NCBI GenBank assembly: GCA_009746045.1
Contig: RPFO01000418.1
Location: 1,429,582-1,493,581 of the forward strand
Direction of reading: 5' to 3'
Source of the DNA: Mesostigma viride
Lineage: Eukaryota; Streptophyta; Mesostigmatophyceae; Mesostigmatales; Mesostigmataceae
DNA length: 64,000 nt
The notes below the pieces were generated by a model. That model was not told the DNA's origin. It saw only the letters and a program-made list of their open reading frames with translations, and did no database searches. Positions 24,118 to 32,727 of this stretch are shown here, piece after piece. Numbering within the stretch: position 1 is the first letter of the stretch; every line of letters starts with the position of its first letter. The position numbers were made by a program, and so were the translations under genes.

Positions 24118-24150
24118 ACCCTAAGCCCTAAACCCTAAAACCCTAAACCA
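24118..24150 (+). repeat. Telomere-like CCCTAAA repeats in the TIR
   Basis: Four consecutive CCCTAA-type units (CCCTAAG, CCCTAAA, CCCTAAAA, CCCTAAA). The matching TTTAGGG strand is at 51,321-51,352. On the top strand at a left end, CCCTAAA is the orientation of a real chromosome left end in the plant/green-algal type. Too short to be a working telomere. Confidence 0.8.
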
Positions 24151-24262
24151 CTTGCAAAAACAGAAGTGCCCCTGCCACCACTGCTCACCAGGTTGTGAGA
24201 TTTAGGCTGGCATCTGTCACCACCCCGGCAGTTGTGATGGTGTGTTGGGGGTGTGACAAGGA

Positions 24263-24637
24263 TGGCGAAAAATTGCACGTACTTACTCTTATATAAAGAA
24301 CGCCCAATTTTTCGCCACCCTGCCACCCCTTGGCGCGGGTCATAGGAGGTGTTTGTCAAGGTGTGAGAGTGATGGCGAAAAATTGCACGTACTTACTCTT
24401 ATATAAAGAACGCCCAATTTTTCGCCACCCTGCCACCCCTTGGCGCGGGGTATAGGAGGTGTTTGTCAAGGTGTGAGAGTGATGGCGAAAAATTGCACGT
24501 ACTTACTCTTAAGAAAAGAACGCCCAATTTTTCGCCACCTTCCCCCACTGGCCGGCGCTGAGGTGGCGTGGGTTGTTGGATGTGGCGAAAAATTGCACGT
24601 ACTTACTCTTAAGAAAAGACCGCCCAATTTTTCGCCA
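24263..24637. repeat. Four hairpin iterons in the left TIR
   Basis: Four ~55-bp units at about 24,263, 24,373, 24,483 and 24,583. Each is bounded by TGGCGAAAAATTG and CAATTTTTCGCCA (13-bp perfect stems) around a loop with CACGTACTTACTCTT. Two units have TATATAAAG and two AAGAAAAG in the loop. They are spaced ~110, 110 and 100 bp and mirrored in the right TIR (50,832-51,206). Candidate replication or termini-recognition sites. Confidence 0.9.
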
Positions 24638-24783
24638 TGTCCTCGCAGGGTGAGGGAGCCGGCGAGGGCCGCGCGGCGGGGTGTGACCCGAACCGGATGG
24701 GCCTCCGATTTGCATGGGAAGCAGTTGTCGCTGGCAACGATGACTACATGCATGGCAGAAACGCGTTCCATTAAAAATATTTA

Positions 24784-26019
24784 TTACTTATCCGCTCCCT
24801 GCAGGAAAGGAGCGATTTCATCCATCGACAGGCCAGACAACGACGTGATCGAATAATCCTTCTCATCGCCCCACCACGAGGGTTTATACCTATCAAGAAA
24901 CGCGTGCATGTCCGCCTTCGAAATTTCCAAGTAACCACCGCCACGGCTGTTGCCCTTCGCCCCTTTGGCAGAAATTCCCAGAGTCGGGCTTAACAACCTG
25001 TTGACGAGCCCGCTACACTGTGCAAAAGACAAACTACCAGCCTCGCCTGCTCGCCGTTGGTATCCAAATGTTGAGCGCATGAACCAGGCCTTGTCGGCAA
25101 TTTCGCTATCAATTTTATTCCCTAGTGCAATCGTCTCGTCGCGCGTCAACTTCATTGTGAGATTGGACGGATCAGCCGTCGTGATGAAGTCGATGATAGG
25201 CGTCCCTTCTAGTAGCTTGAGCGTAATGGCCAGAGACTGTGCTAGTCCAAAACGAGAATACGCCTTCAAATCAAACAAGGACTCTGACTTCTGCAGAATC
25301 AACAGATTGTCTCTGAAATGCTCCTTGGTTCCTAGTCCCGTCAACTTCGAATATTGCCGAATGCCAGCGTACGCCTTCCTCCCCATCTCCTTGTCCAGAA
25401 TTTGAGGGAGCTCGTCGTCGATGAGATCATACGGAATCATGTACAACCGGTGAACCAGTTCGTACACCGCCTTCAGACGCATTTCGTACGGTGAAAGTGG
25501 AACCGTGCCGCCGATTCTCCCCTCTAGATCCTTGTACTCCTCCTCGCTCAGAAGCACCACCTCCCTGTCCTTGTCTGGATCTTCTAGTACCGGAAGCGGA
25601 GGGGCGTCGATGTCCCCCAACTCCTCCACTGCCGACACCTCCACGCCGTAGTCCTCCGTCAGTATCTTGATGAGATTTCCCTTGTAGTGGGACCTCGACA
25701 CCGCGAGATCTTGCTGGTTCCGGCAGAAGAGACGGAACTTGGGGCAATTTCTGTCATAGATACGCGACTTGTCCGCGCTCCAGTCGCAGACTACGTCGGC
25801 GTTGTCGAACAGCAGCTGGATGAGCGCAGTGTCCCCCGCGATCATGTTCTCGACGATCGTGCCGTAGTCCGTTGGAGGCCTGTCAAGAAGCGAAGTCGTG
25901 TCTCGATAGAAGATGACCATCTCTCCCTTGACTAAGTGGCGCACCCTGAAAATTTGCTGGAGGGTTGTCGTGTAGCTCGCGTAGTAGTCCCCGTTGATGA
26001 AGAGTCCCACTACAAAAAC
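24784..26019 (-). CDS. PLV primase-helicase, exon 2 (helicase final motif and C-terminus)
   Basis: Continues exon 1 (34,932-32,728) across a 6.7-kb intron. The acceptor CACTTTAG|GTTTTTGTAG gives phase 0 and a start VFVVGLFINGDYY. This is followed by TTLQQIFRVRHLVKGEMVIF, the Q..xRxR motif VI of SF2 helicases of the herpes origin-binding type. That motif is missing from exon 1, whose last motif is SPTITVGVSYTEHTFDSM. The rest (about 370 residues) is a C-terminal domain I do not recognise, ending LSGLSMDEIAPFLQGADK. No ATG lies before the helicase motif in this frame, which also argues for splicing. Exon length 1,236 bp with stop; total protein about 1,146 residues. Confidence 0.75.
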   Translation of the reverse strand, partial: VFVVGLFINGDYYASYTTTLQQIFRVRHLVKGEMVIFYRDTTSLLDRPPTDYGTIVENMIAGDTALIQLLFDNADVVCDWSADKSRIYDRNCPKFRLFCRNQQDLAVSRSHYKGNLIKILTEDYGVEVSAVEELGDIDAPPLPVLEDPDKDREVVLLSEEEYKDLEGRIGGTVPLSPYEMRLKAVYELVHRLYMIPYDLIDDELPQILDKEMGRKAYAGIRQYSKLTGLGTKEHFRDNLLILQKSESLFDLKAYSRFGLAQSLAITLKLLEGTPIIDFITTADPSNLTMKLTRDETIALGNKIDSEIADKAWFMRSTFGYQRRAGEAGSLSFAQCSGLVNRLLSPTLGISAKGAKGNSRGGGYLEISKADMHAFLDRYKPSWWGDEKDYSITSLSGLSMDEIAPFLQGADK

Positions 26020-26194
26020 CTAAAGTGACCCCCTTTTGGAGGGCTGACAGGCATGCACAACAACATGGCATTCCTCGTGGTAAAGCATGGAAATAAACAC
26101 ATGTAATGATATTTATTAATGAAACAATTCTTTATTCCAGATTATATTGCATCATTACATTGCATTGGTCACACGTAAACCTTGTCAGTACTAT

Positions 26195-27312
26195 TTACTG
26201 GTCCTCATCATCAGAGGATTCCTCCTCTTGATTTCCCTCATCAGGGATTAAGGGCATGTCCTTGGTTCCTCTCCCCTGAGTCTTTCTGGCCTGCTCAGCA
26301 GCAGCAGCCTGGTCAATGGCAGCCTGCTCAAGAGCAGCCTGCTTGGCAGCCAGCTTGGCTGCCTGCTTGTTAGCGTGCCTGGCAGCGCGCCTGGCAGCTC
26401 TATCAGGATCAAGTTGCTCGTCAGGAACAGGCTGCTGCCCCCCAGAAGCGGCTGGTCAATAAAAACAGGTTGCTGCGGTACGTAAAATGACCCCTGCTGG
26501 GGAGCAGGCTGCTGCAAAAAAACAGATGCCTGCTGCGGAGCTGGCTGGAATACAGGCTGGGGGGCAACAGGTACATACACAGCAGCCTGTCTTGCGATGA
26601 GGTCAGCCAGCTGCTTTTGCACTGCTGCCTTCTCTTCTTCTGACTTCTTGAGCCGCTCTGCAATCTCATCTGAATCCATCTTGGTCTTGGGAGGCGTTTC
26701 GTTGTGCGAAGGTTCGTCGTTGCTCTGATAGCTTAGCTCTTGTTCGTCTTGTTCCACGGGAGCCGTCTGTGGGCGGCTCTCACGTCGAATCCGCTTTGTT
26801 TGCGGCTCGTGTGCTGCATTGCGCTCTGCCTGGATTTCATGCCAGCGCCGCCTAACATCGGTGTGGTCGGCCTTGTTTCCAGCCTTGCACTTCGCCTTGG
26901 TGCTGACAAAATCCTGCACAAACGAGGCTACTGCTGCGTCGCAGTTGCTTGCAAGCATGTCGATAGGCTCCCAGCTGAATTTCTGTATTTTCTGACCTTT
27001 GACGGCGCATTCCATAAGGTGTTCTTTCGTAAAATCCCACTCAATCAGGAGCAAGAGATTGTCGCCTTCGAACTTTGCATCTGAAATAGAAGCTATCTCC
27101 CATTCATCACGCTCCTTGTTCATTCCATAGCCAGATGGGCCGACATCGGTCTGCATCATGGCACGCTTTTCCTCCCTGACCTTGACACGCTTACTTTTCG
27201 TGTCTGCAGTTTCTTCTTTGTGAAAAGTGGACTCCATCTTGTGGAGCCGCCGCCCCACATGGGTAAAAAGGGACGTGAGCGGTATTTTCTTTAAAATAGT
27301 TTCATGATCCAT
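26195..27312 (-). CDS. Chromodomain-like protein with Q/A/K-rich and acidic tail, one frameshift
   Basis: Start chosen at ATG 27,312 (MDHETILKK), ~50 bp below a TTTATTTATT box. Near residues 65-135 lies a chromodomain-like pattern: DEWEIASISD, LLLLIEWDF, KFSWEPIDML and a final VASFVQDF, the order of chromo beta strands and the WEP motif. A basic KRIRRE segment, a coiled-coil stretch (EIAERLKKSEEEKAAVQKQL) and Gln/Pro-rich repeats follow. At the C6 run 26,438-26,443 the frame changes. Adding one base continues into an Ala/Lys-rich repeat and an acidic end (NQEEESSDDEDQ, stop 26,195-26,197), giving about 372 residues. Without it the frame reads a Leu-rich shadow to 26,248. It lies inside the helicase intron, same strand. 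A role in binding host chromatin is inferred. Confidence 0.65.
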
Positions 27313-27870
27313 GGCTGCCTGCCACAAATTCCTCCTTGTATGCTCGACAGGCCTTTGCTTTTATTTATTGTTAAAAGCCTTCATGGCGGCGACTGGCCAG
27401 TGGGTCGACCGCAAGGGCCGACTGGCCAGGGCGAATCTATTTATACAAGTCCGTGGCTTGCCAGTAACTACAATTATGAATTGTGAGCGCCACTCCGTCG
27501 GTACTTTGTCAGTAATTAAAATTGCACAAGTCCCGAGCACCGTGTCATACGCCCTTACTTCTGTCGTACGCAGTACCGGCGCGGCGTTAGGCGTGTTTCT
27601 GTGCAAAGTCCCGAATTTTCACCAAGTCCTGGGCACTAAGGGGGCCGTGCTAGTAAGTGTAGCTCCTAAACGGCTAAGTCTTTTTGAATTCTGTCACTTG
27701 CACCCTGTTTTGTATGCTTAGTATATGCTACGTACCTATTGCATTTGTTAATTGGCCTATTTATAATGCATGAGATGTGAGGACTCTTTGTTTACGTAAA
27801 CGCTTTTATTAGAAAATAAAATACAGTAATCATTTCAACACTCCTTTTCTCAATGTAGGAGTGGAAGTAC
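27313..27870. other. Intergenic with promoter-like elements
   Basis: No gene supported. A TTTATTTATT box at 27,357-27,366 serves the gene starting at 27,312. A TATTTATACAAG box with TCCGTGGC near 27,438-27,455 faces the + strand without a convincing coding region behind it. The AACGGCTAAG block near 27,670 recurs at 28,899, suggesting duplicated intergenic sequence. Confidence 0.45.
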
Positions 27871-28589
27871 TTATTTGTACATCGCATGCGCCTTCCTCCG
27901 TTCATGGCTTGGCTTCAAAAGGCTGCACTCCCTGCAGCTGACATAGCCATTGGCCAGTTGGTTCTTCCACACGTCTAACTCCCACTTGCACAGTTCCTCC
28001 ATCTTCTGCATCCGGGGGGGCGGTGGTGAGGAGCCACGCTTGTCTCGAGGGCCTTGCGCACCGCCTCCTTCATGCGATTGATGAGCTCGAGCCCGTGCTC
28101 TTCTGCCGTGCGTTCCTTCTCGAGATCCGGCACGGACTTGATGTACTCGTGAGCGACAAGGTCAGCGTCGTGTCCGAAGACGATGACAGCCCAGAACATC
28201 TTGTCAAACACATTCTGGGCAAGGCACGCCAGATGCTTCCTGTAGCAGTGAGCCTCGGCGACCCACCTCTTCGCTTGACGGAGAAAGATATAGGGCTTCT
28301 TGCCAATCAGCAACCGCTTGCACATCTTGAGATCGCATGAAGTCATGTGGCGCAGCTCGCCAGGGTTCCTTCGGCGTCTGCGGGAGCGCATCTGAATCTC
28401 CTTCTCAATGGCCTTCAGCAGCTCAGTGGCTTCGATCGTCTTTTCCTCTTTCACCTTCTCAAACTGGACCTGCGTGGCCTTGTTGATTCCACACAGTTTG
28501 GGCCACGAGAGCTCCACGAGGCGGTGCACGATTTCTGCAGGCAGGCTGTCGAAGGTGGCAGCCATAGCTGGTTTCGCGGAGTCAGCCAT
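27871..28589 (-). CDS. F-box-like protein with C-terminal Cys motif, one frameshift
   Basis: Start at ATG 28,589 (MADSAKPAMAATF), ~65-70 bp after a TATTAAG box. Residues ~10-40 read FDSLPAEIVHRLVELSWPK, the L-P-x-E-I-x-x-x-I/V core of F-box domains, which recruit SKP1 to SCF ubiquitin ligases. The middle is helical and basic (a run of Arg, RSRRRRRNPGE). At the C7 run 28,014-28,020 (top strand G7) the frame breaks. Adding one C continues for 60 residues with VSCRECSLLKPSHERRKAHA and stops at 27,871. As it stands the frame ends at 27,975 after RRWRNCASGS. Expected size 239 residues. The F-box match is by pattern, without the usual downstream repeats. It lies inside the helicase intron. Confidence 0.55.
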
Positions 28590-29072
28590 AGCTGTTTTCG
28601 TGGTAGTGGTGGATGGAGAGGAGGATAGCTGCGAGAGTTGTTGCGTCTCGCGACTTAATAGACGAAGGGATATCCACAGCTGCCACGGGATTGGTCCGCG
28701 TCCTGTGGATAAGCGCGGCGCGAGCGCGACGCGCGCGTCCTGTGGATAAGCGCGGCGCAAATACGGAACGGCGCGGCGCGAGTACGGACCGGTGCACGTC
28801 CACGGGATTCTGCCACGTGGCACGTGCCATTTCCCGTGGTGACGGCGCCAGAAGTATAAATCTAAAACCGCGCTAAATTCAAATTTTTGCCAAGTCTCAA
28901 CGGCTAAGTATTATTAAATTTGGACACTTGGGACGTGTGCAATTGTTAATTTTACTTTGATTGCAAGCATGGAAAATAAGACATGATGTTCGTGTGAATT
29001 GTTTTCATTAAAAATATAATTACTCTTTAATTGTACACAAGTCCACGGGACTAGAGAGATTCTCTGAACTAT
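28590..29072. promoter_or_regulatory. Promoter region of the F-box-like gene with CCCGTGG motifs
   Basis: Contains TATTAAG (- strand, about 28,654-28,660) and CCCGTGG/CCACGGG copies near 28,683, 28,799 and 28,832. Repeats of a GATAAGCGCGGCGCGAG-like unit (28,706-28,785) lie upstream, and a TATAAATCTAA tract at 28,855. No coding region seen. Confidence 0.5.
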
Positions 29073-30338
29073 TTACAGGGCACGCGGGGCGGCCAGTTGG
29101 TTCATGACAGCTGCATAGCAGGACTCTGCGGAGTCGTAGCGGAAAAACGGGAAGCACAGGTCGTGCTTGGAGTCCTTGCCCTCGCAGATGGGGCAGGAGA
29201 CACTCTTGGTGCCAGCCTCCCGCAGAGTGTCGAGGACGCACTCGCTGCAGACGACGTCGTTGTCGATGCTGTGGCCGTTGGCGGTGAAGAGGTAGTGCGC
29301 CTTCTTGTTGCACACCTTGCAGGTCTTGGAGGGCACGTCCAACTGGTGGTTGCAGCCCATCTGCTTGCTGGCAGCCTTGACGCCGCAGAACTTGTTCTTC
29401 AGATGCTCGAACTCCTTGGTGCCGGGAGTGACGGTGCTGGTGAGGTTGGACTCGGACAGCGTGAAAGAGACGAAGCTGAGGTGGGAGACATAGTTGCGCT
29501 TCTCGCACTCCCACTTGATCCTGGAGATCTCCTTGGTGAAGTCGCTCTTGAAGTTCTCGATGTCGACCTTGGGCTTCTTGATGGCGTCGTTGAACAGCCC
29601 GCAAGACCTCAGGTAGTCGTTTGTGTCCTCCTGCTTCCTCTTGTAGCCACCGCGAAGAAAGGGCTGGTCGCGCTCCTCGACCTTGACGTTGACCTTGCCA
29701 GGGTCGGTGGGGCCGGTGAGAGCAAAGTTCGGCTCAGAGACGGTGTAGGTGCCTGGCGTGGGCCACTTGATGAACTCGGCGGTGTCCTCCATATCCGGGT
29801 AGATCTGGAGCAGCTCGGGGAACCTCTTCTTCGTCCGCTCGTGCTCGAACGCGAACTGCTCGAATGCGGGGTCCCAGCAGCTGATGCAGTGCTCGGCCTT
29901 GCCGTTGCAGTCGATCTTGAGGAGATCCACACGAGTCGGCTTCTTGCACTTGGCGCAGTCCTTCGTGGGGATGCTCTTCAGCATGTTGTTCTGCTGAAGG
30001 TACTCGCACGAGTCGCAGAAATGGCCGTCGCAGGGGGAAAAGCTGTGATTGTTGCGCATCTTGTAATCCTCGTCAAACTCGCAGAAGTGCTTGAGAGACC
30101 TCATCTTGTCGCAGCCGACGCAGCGAATGCGCTTCTTGTTCATCATGATGTTGCTCGTCTCGTAGTGATCCATCATGTCGTTCAAAACGCTGCGAGAAGC
30201 CTCAGGAAGGTGGACTTCGCATGCATGCTCGCCGGTGACTGGGTGGAAAAGAATGTTGAAGTGGCGAGTTTTCTTGACTTTGGGAGCACTGTGCGGCCCA
30301 CGCTGGCGAGGAGCAGAGATGGCGGAGGAGGTAGCCAT
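29073..30338 (-). CDS. Cys-rich zinc-binding protein with RING-like C-terminus
   Basis: Start at ATG 30,338 (MATSSAISAPRQ), 80 bp after the TATAAA at 30,423-30,418; longer readings begin inside the promoter. 421 residues. Three Cys-rich zones: RIRCVGCDKMRSLKHFCEF, then HFCDSC...DCAKCKK..EHCISCWD, and a C-terminal RING-like block with GCNHQL, TCKVCNKKAHYLF, VVCSECVLDTLR and VSCPICEGKDSKHD. The spacing of the last block is close to, but not a textbook, C3HC4. A nuclear-type basic start is present. Probably an E3-like ubiquitin ligase or nucleic-acid-binding Zn protein. It is in the helicase intron and divergent from the RING/TRAF-like gene at 31,047. Open over its full length with strong third-position G/C. 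Confidence 0.65.
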   Translation of the reverse strand: MATSSAISAPRQRGPHSAPKVKKTRHFNILFHPVTGEHACEVHLPEASRSVLNDMMDHYETSNIMMNKKRIRCVGCDKMRSLKHFCEFDEDYKMRNNHSFSPCDGHFCDSCEYLQQNNMLKSIPTKDCAKCKKPTRVDLLKIDCNGKAEHCISCWDPAFEQFAFEHERTKKRFPELLQIYPDMEDTAEFIKWPTPGTYTVSEPNFALTGPTDPGKVNVKVEERDQPFLRGGYKRKQEDTNDYLRSCGLFNDAIKKPKVDIENFKSDFTKEISRIKWECEKRNYVSHLSFVSFTLSESNLTSTVTPGTKEFEHLKNKFCGVKAASKQMGCNHQLDVPSKTCKVCNKKAHYLFTANGHSIDNDVVCSECVLDTLREAGTKSVSCPICEGKDSKHDLCFPFFRYDSAESCYAAVMNQLAAPRAL

Positions 30339-30417
30339 TGGAGCTGGTTGGTTTTGGTTGCTGAGAGAGCTGGGTGGATGCGAGTGGGATGCGAGGCGAG
30401 GTGGTGCAAGTCCTGCA

Positions 30418-30423
30418 TTTATA
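30418..30423 (-). promoter_or_regulatory. TATA box of the Zn-finger gene with adjoining CCCGTGGG
   Basis: On the - strand the block reads CCCGTGGGTATAAATGCAGG. TATAAA is 80 bp before the ATG at 30,338. The same CCCGTRGGG-TATAAA arrangement stands before the recombinase gene (36,553-36,566), and a related CCCACGGGAATAAA before the helicase gene (34,984-34,996). Confidence 0.7.
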
Positions 30424-30424
30424 C

Positions 30425-30965
30425 CCACGGGGCTGCAATTCCCGTGGTCTCGAAGAATTCAGCAGATCGACGGCTCGTGGCGAGCCACGAGGTTTGTAAC
30501 GGGAAACGGTGTGACGGTTACGAGGAAAAATTTCCCGTGGCCATACATTTTGAGCGTTATTTTGCCACGGGATTTGTAACGTAAAAAATCTTTCCCCGTG
30601 GCAAAAATATCCGACAGTTACTTTGCCGCGGGACCGGAATCGGATTTTTTTCTGTCCCCGTGGACGGATATTTTCGAGCGTTATTTTGCCACGGGATTTG
30701 TAACGTAAAAATTCTTTCCCCGTGGCAAAAATATCCGACAGTTACTTTGCCACGGGGTTCGAAACCGAAAAATTGTAATCCCCGTGGACGGATATTTCTG
30801 ACCGTTACGCTGCCACGGGACTTGTAACGTAAAAAAACGCGTCCCGTGGATAAGGTTTCGGCGCATAAACGACGAGCGCGCTTCCACGTAGCCAGATTGC
30901 CCGTGCAAGACCACGTAGATAGCCTGCCAGCCACGGGACTGTCTCGTCAACCAAGGCCTGCGCAG
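30425..30965. promoter_or_regulatory. Bidirectional intergenic array of CCCGTGG / CCACGGG repeats
   Basis: Between two divergent genes lie at least ten CCCGTGG or CCACGGG-type motifs (some with one change), arranged as facing pairs in ~70-130-bp direct repeats. A typical repeat reads TTGCCACGGGATTTGTAACG, then CCCCGTGGCAAAAATATCCG and ACAGTTACTTTGCC. The pairs can form stems. It is the densest cluster of a motif also found near other PLV promoters, so a shared factor-binding array or replication element is likely. Confidence 0.7.
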
Positions 30966-30966
30966 G

Positions 30967-30972
30967 TATAAA
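30967..30972 (+). promoter_or_regulatory. TATA box of the RING/TRAF-like gene
   Basis: GCAGGTATAAAGACC; TATAAA lies 80 bp before the ATG at 31,047, the same distance as in the divergent gene. Confidence 0.7.
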
Positions 30973-31046
30973 GACCAGACTTCCTCGTCTCCTCGCCACT
31001 CGCTCACCTCACATCAGCTCAGCACACCAAAACTCTCTCACTGGAT

Positions 31047-32231
31047 ATGGCTTCCCGCCCCAGATACGCAGCTAGCTACAACTTTGGCCGTGGTGTTACT
31101 GGAGCTAGTGGCAGTGGCAGTGGAAGTGGCAGGGGAAAGCGACGTGCTGCGAGGAACACGACTACTGGAGAAGCAGGTTTGTGACGAGCCTTTGTTTTTT
31201 TGCACCCAAAAGCGCTTTTTCTTGTCGTTTCCGCCTTTTGGTACTCATTTCTTGTTATGTTTTCTTGCCCCCACACACCCGTGCATGCAGAACTGACCGC
31301 TGAACAACGGCAGCTTCACAGGGCTAACAAGCCTGTGCCCGTGCACGATAATCACGGGGACTTCGACACAAGAAACAACGTGTTTCCCTATCTGGAGAAC
31401 ACTTTCAAGGTGGCGAAACTCGTCCTGGACTTGAGCAAGATCGAATGCGCCATTTGCGCGGAGGAGAGAGACAAGTATGTCACTCTCATGCTGGAGAACG
31501 AGCCCGCGCACGCATGCTCCATCATCATCTGCGACACCTGTGCCACTACCAAGCTTCACACGTTCAGAAACCAGTGCCCGCAGTGCCGCAAGCCGCTGAG
31601 CTCGTCTGGGCAGCTGTTCGTCCCCAACCCGCAGCTCAACAGCCTGGCGTCGAGGACGCAATACCGGGCCTGCGAACACCCCGGCTGCTTTACGATCATC
31701 CCAAGCAACATGATGGCGGCGCACGAGGAGGAGTGCGAGTACAACGTCTACACCTGTGGCAACACCGTCTCGTTCCGCCTGCTGGACAACGAGACGCTTT
31801 CTTCCAAGATGTGCTGCGGCTATGAGGGCAAGAAACGCGCCGTCGAGGAGCACATGGAGACTTGCCCGGAGGCTGAGTCTGCGAAGAAGCTTAGCGCCAT
31901 GATGGGCGTGTTTGACAAGGTGGAGGCGCTCTCAGCTGCAATGGAGCGCGACAGCCCAGACGTCTTCAAGCGCATGGCTCAGTTGTTTGGGGTGACCACG
32001 GAGAAGGCCAGGCGCATCCTTGCCAGCCTGCCTGGAGCGAGTGGTGCCGGCCCTTCTTCCCAGCGTGCTCCTCGTCCAGGGGAAGCAGTGGACACAGCAA
32101 TCTCCGTCGACGCCCCCACTGACCCAATCAGTGATCTCGTGGACGCCATAGACGCTGACGTTGCTGCACAGGGCGTCGACGACGAGGCTGCAGACCCCAC
32201 CTGGACTCCGGCTGGCAACCAGGACGACTGA
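31047..32231 (+). CDS. RING finger / TRAF-type zinc-finger protein, two exons
   Basis: Exon 1 is 31,047-31,176 (ATG, MASRPRYAASYNFGRG, then a Gly/Ser repeat and RGKRR). The intron is 31,177-31,290 (GCAG|GTTTGT, TGCATGCAG|AACTG). Exon 2 is 31,291-32,231. The join gives EAELTAEQRQL in frame, 356 residues in total. A RING-type block follows at ~95-150: IECAICAEERDKY, IIICDTCATTKLHTF, CPQCRKPL. Next come C/H pairs of a TRAF/SIAH-like zinc finger (RACEHPGC, MMAAHEEECEYNVYTC, CCGYEGKK, HMETCPEAES). The C-terminus is acidic and Ala/Asp-rich. Likely an E3 ubiquitin ligase acting on host or viral targets. It is the only + strand gene in the helicase intron. The small intron shows that this virus's genes are spliced in the nucleus. 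Confidence 0.75.
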
Positions 32232-32727
32232 ACAGTTACAGCTGACAGCATTGGATGTCAAAAACCCCTCTAGTTTAGAGACAAGGGCCATAGTTAGAAA
32301 CCAGCCCATCCACGGGGTTTAGGTGACAGGCAGTAGAAGAAACATCCCCACACACTGGGGACTTGGACAGGAAAGATGTGGATGTTTGTAATAAAGATGT
32401 GGATGTTTGCAAAACCAGTTTGAAAAAATATCTAAGCTGCACATTAGTATAAGTATGGTAAGTTTCCAGCAGGCCACGTGGCAGCCACAAAGCCCGATCC
32501 CCGTGGTAGCCTGCGCAGTACGGATCCCGTAGGAATCCACGAGATATTTTCGAGATATTTCCGAGATATTTTAGATATTTTCAGATATTTTGAAAATATC
32601 CCAGGGACCCCGTGGACTCCCAGGGGAATCGTAACCGAAAATCGGACTCGCGGCCGGCGATCGGAGGAGCCACCACGGGAAAATCCCGTTTTTTTTTCGG
32701 GTGTGCCCTCAGAACGTTCTCGCGGAC
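32232..32727. other. Intergenic, with AT-rich GAGATATTTT repeats
   Basis: Near 32,540-32,600 five close copies of GAGATATTTTC-like decamers form an AT-rich direct repeat. CCACGGGG and CCCGTGG motifs lie near 32,310, 32,500, 32,611 and 32,675. It forms the 5' part of the helicase intron. No gene is seen. Possible regulatory or origin-like element. Confidence 0.45.

Larger units (their letters stand above)
23995..24685 (+). repeat. PLV left terminal inverted repeat
   Basis: 691 bp. The reverse complement is at 50,785-51,474 with one single-base indel noticed (GCGCGGGGTATAGG versus GCGCGGGTATAGG in the inverted copy). The near identity points to recent insertion or ongoing copying between ends. 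It contains telomere-like repeats (24,118-24,150) and four hairpin iterons (24,263-24,637). Outer end GTAGCTTCCATCATCATTCC. Confidence 0.95.

Noticed and set aside
29097-30584. 495-codon + strand frame opposite the Zn-finger gene
   Set aside because: Antisense shadow of a G/C-rich-third-position gene; Leu/Val/Ala-rich with no domain, while the - strand frame has ordered Cys motifs and a promoter.
32581-32727. Read-through end of helicase exon 1 as the true C-terminus
   Set aside because: These codons follow a good GT donor, lack the last helicase motif, and run into promoter-like DNA; the motif is found in frame at the distant exon.
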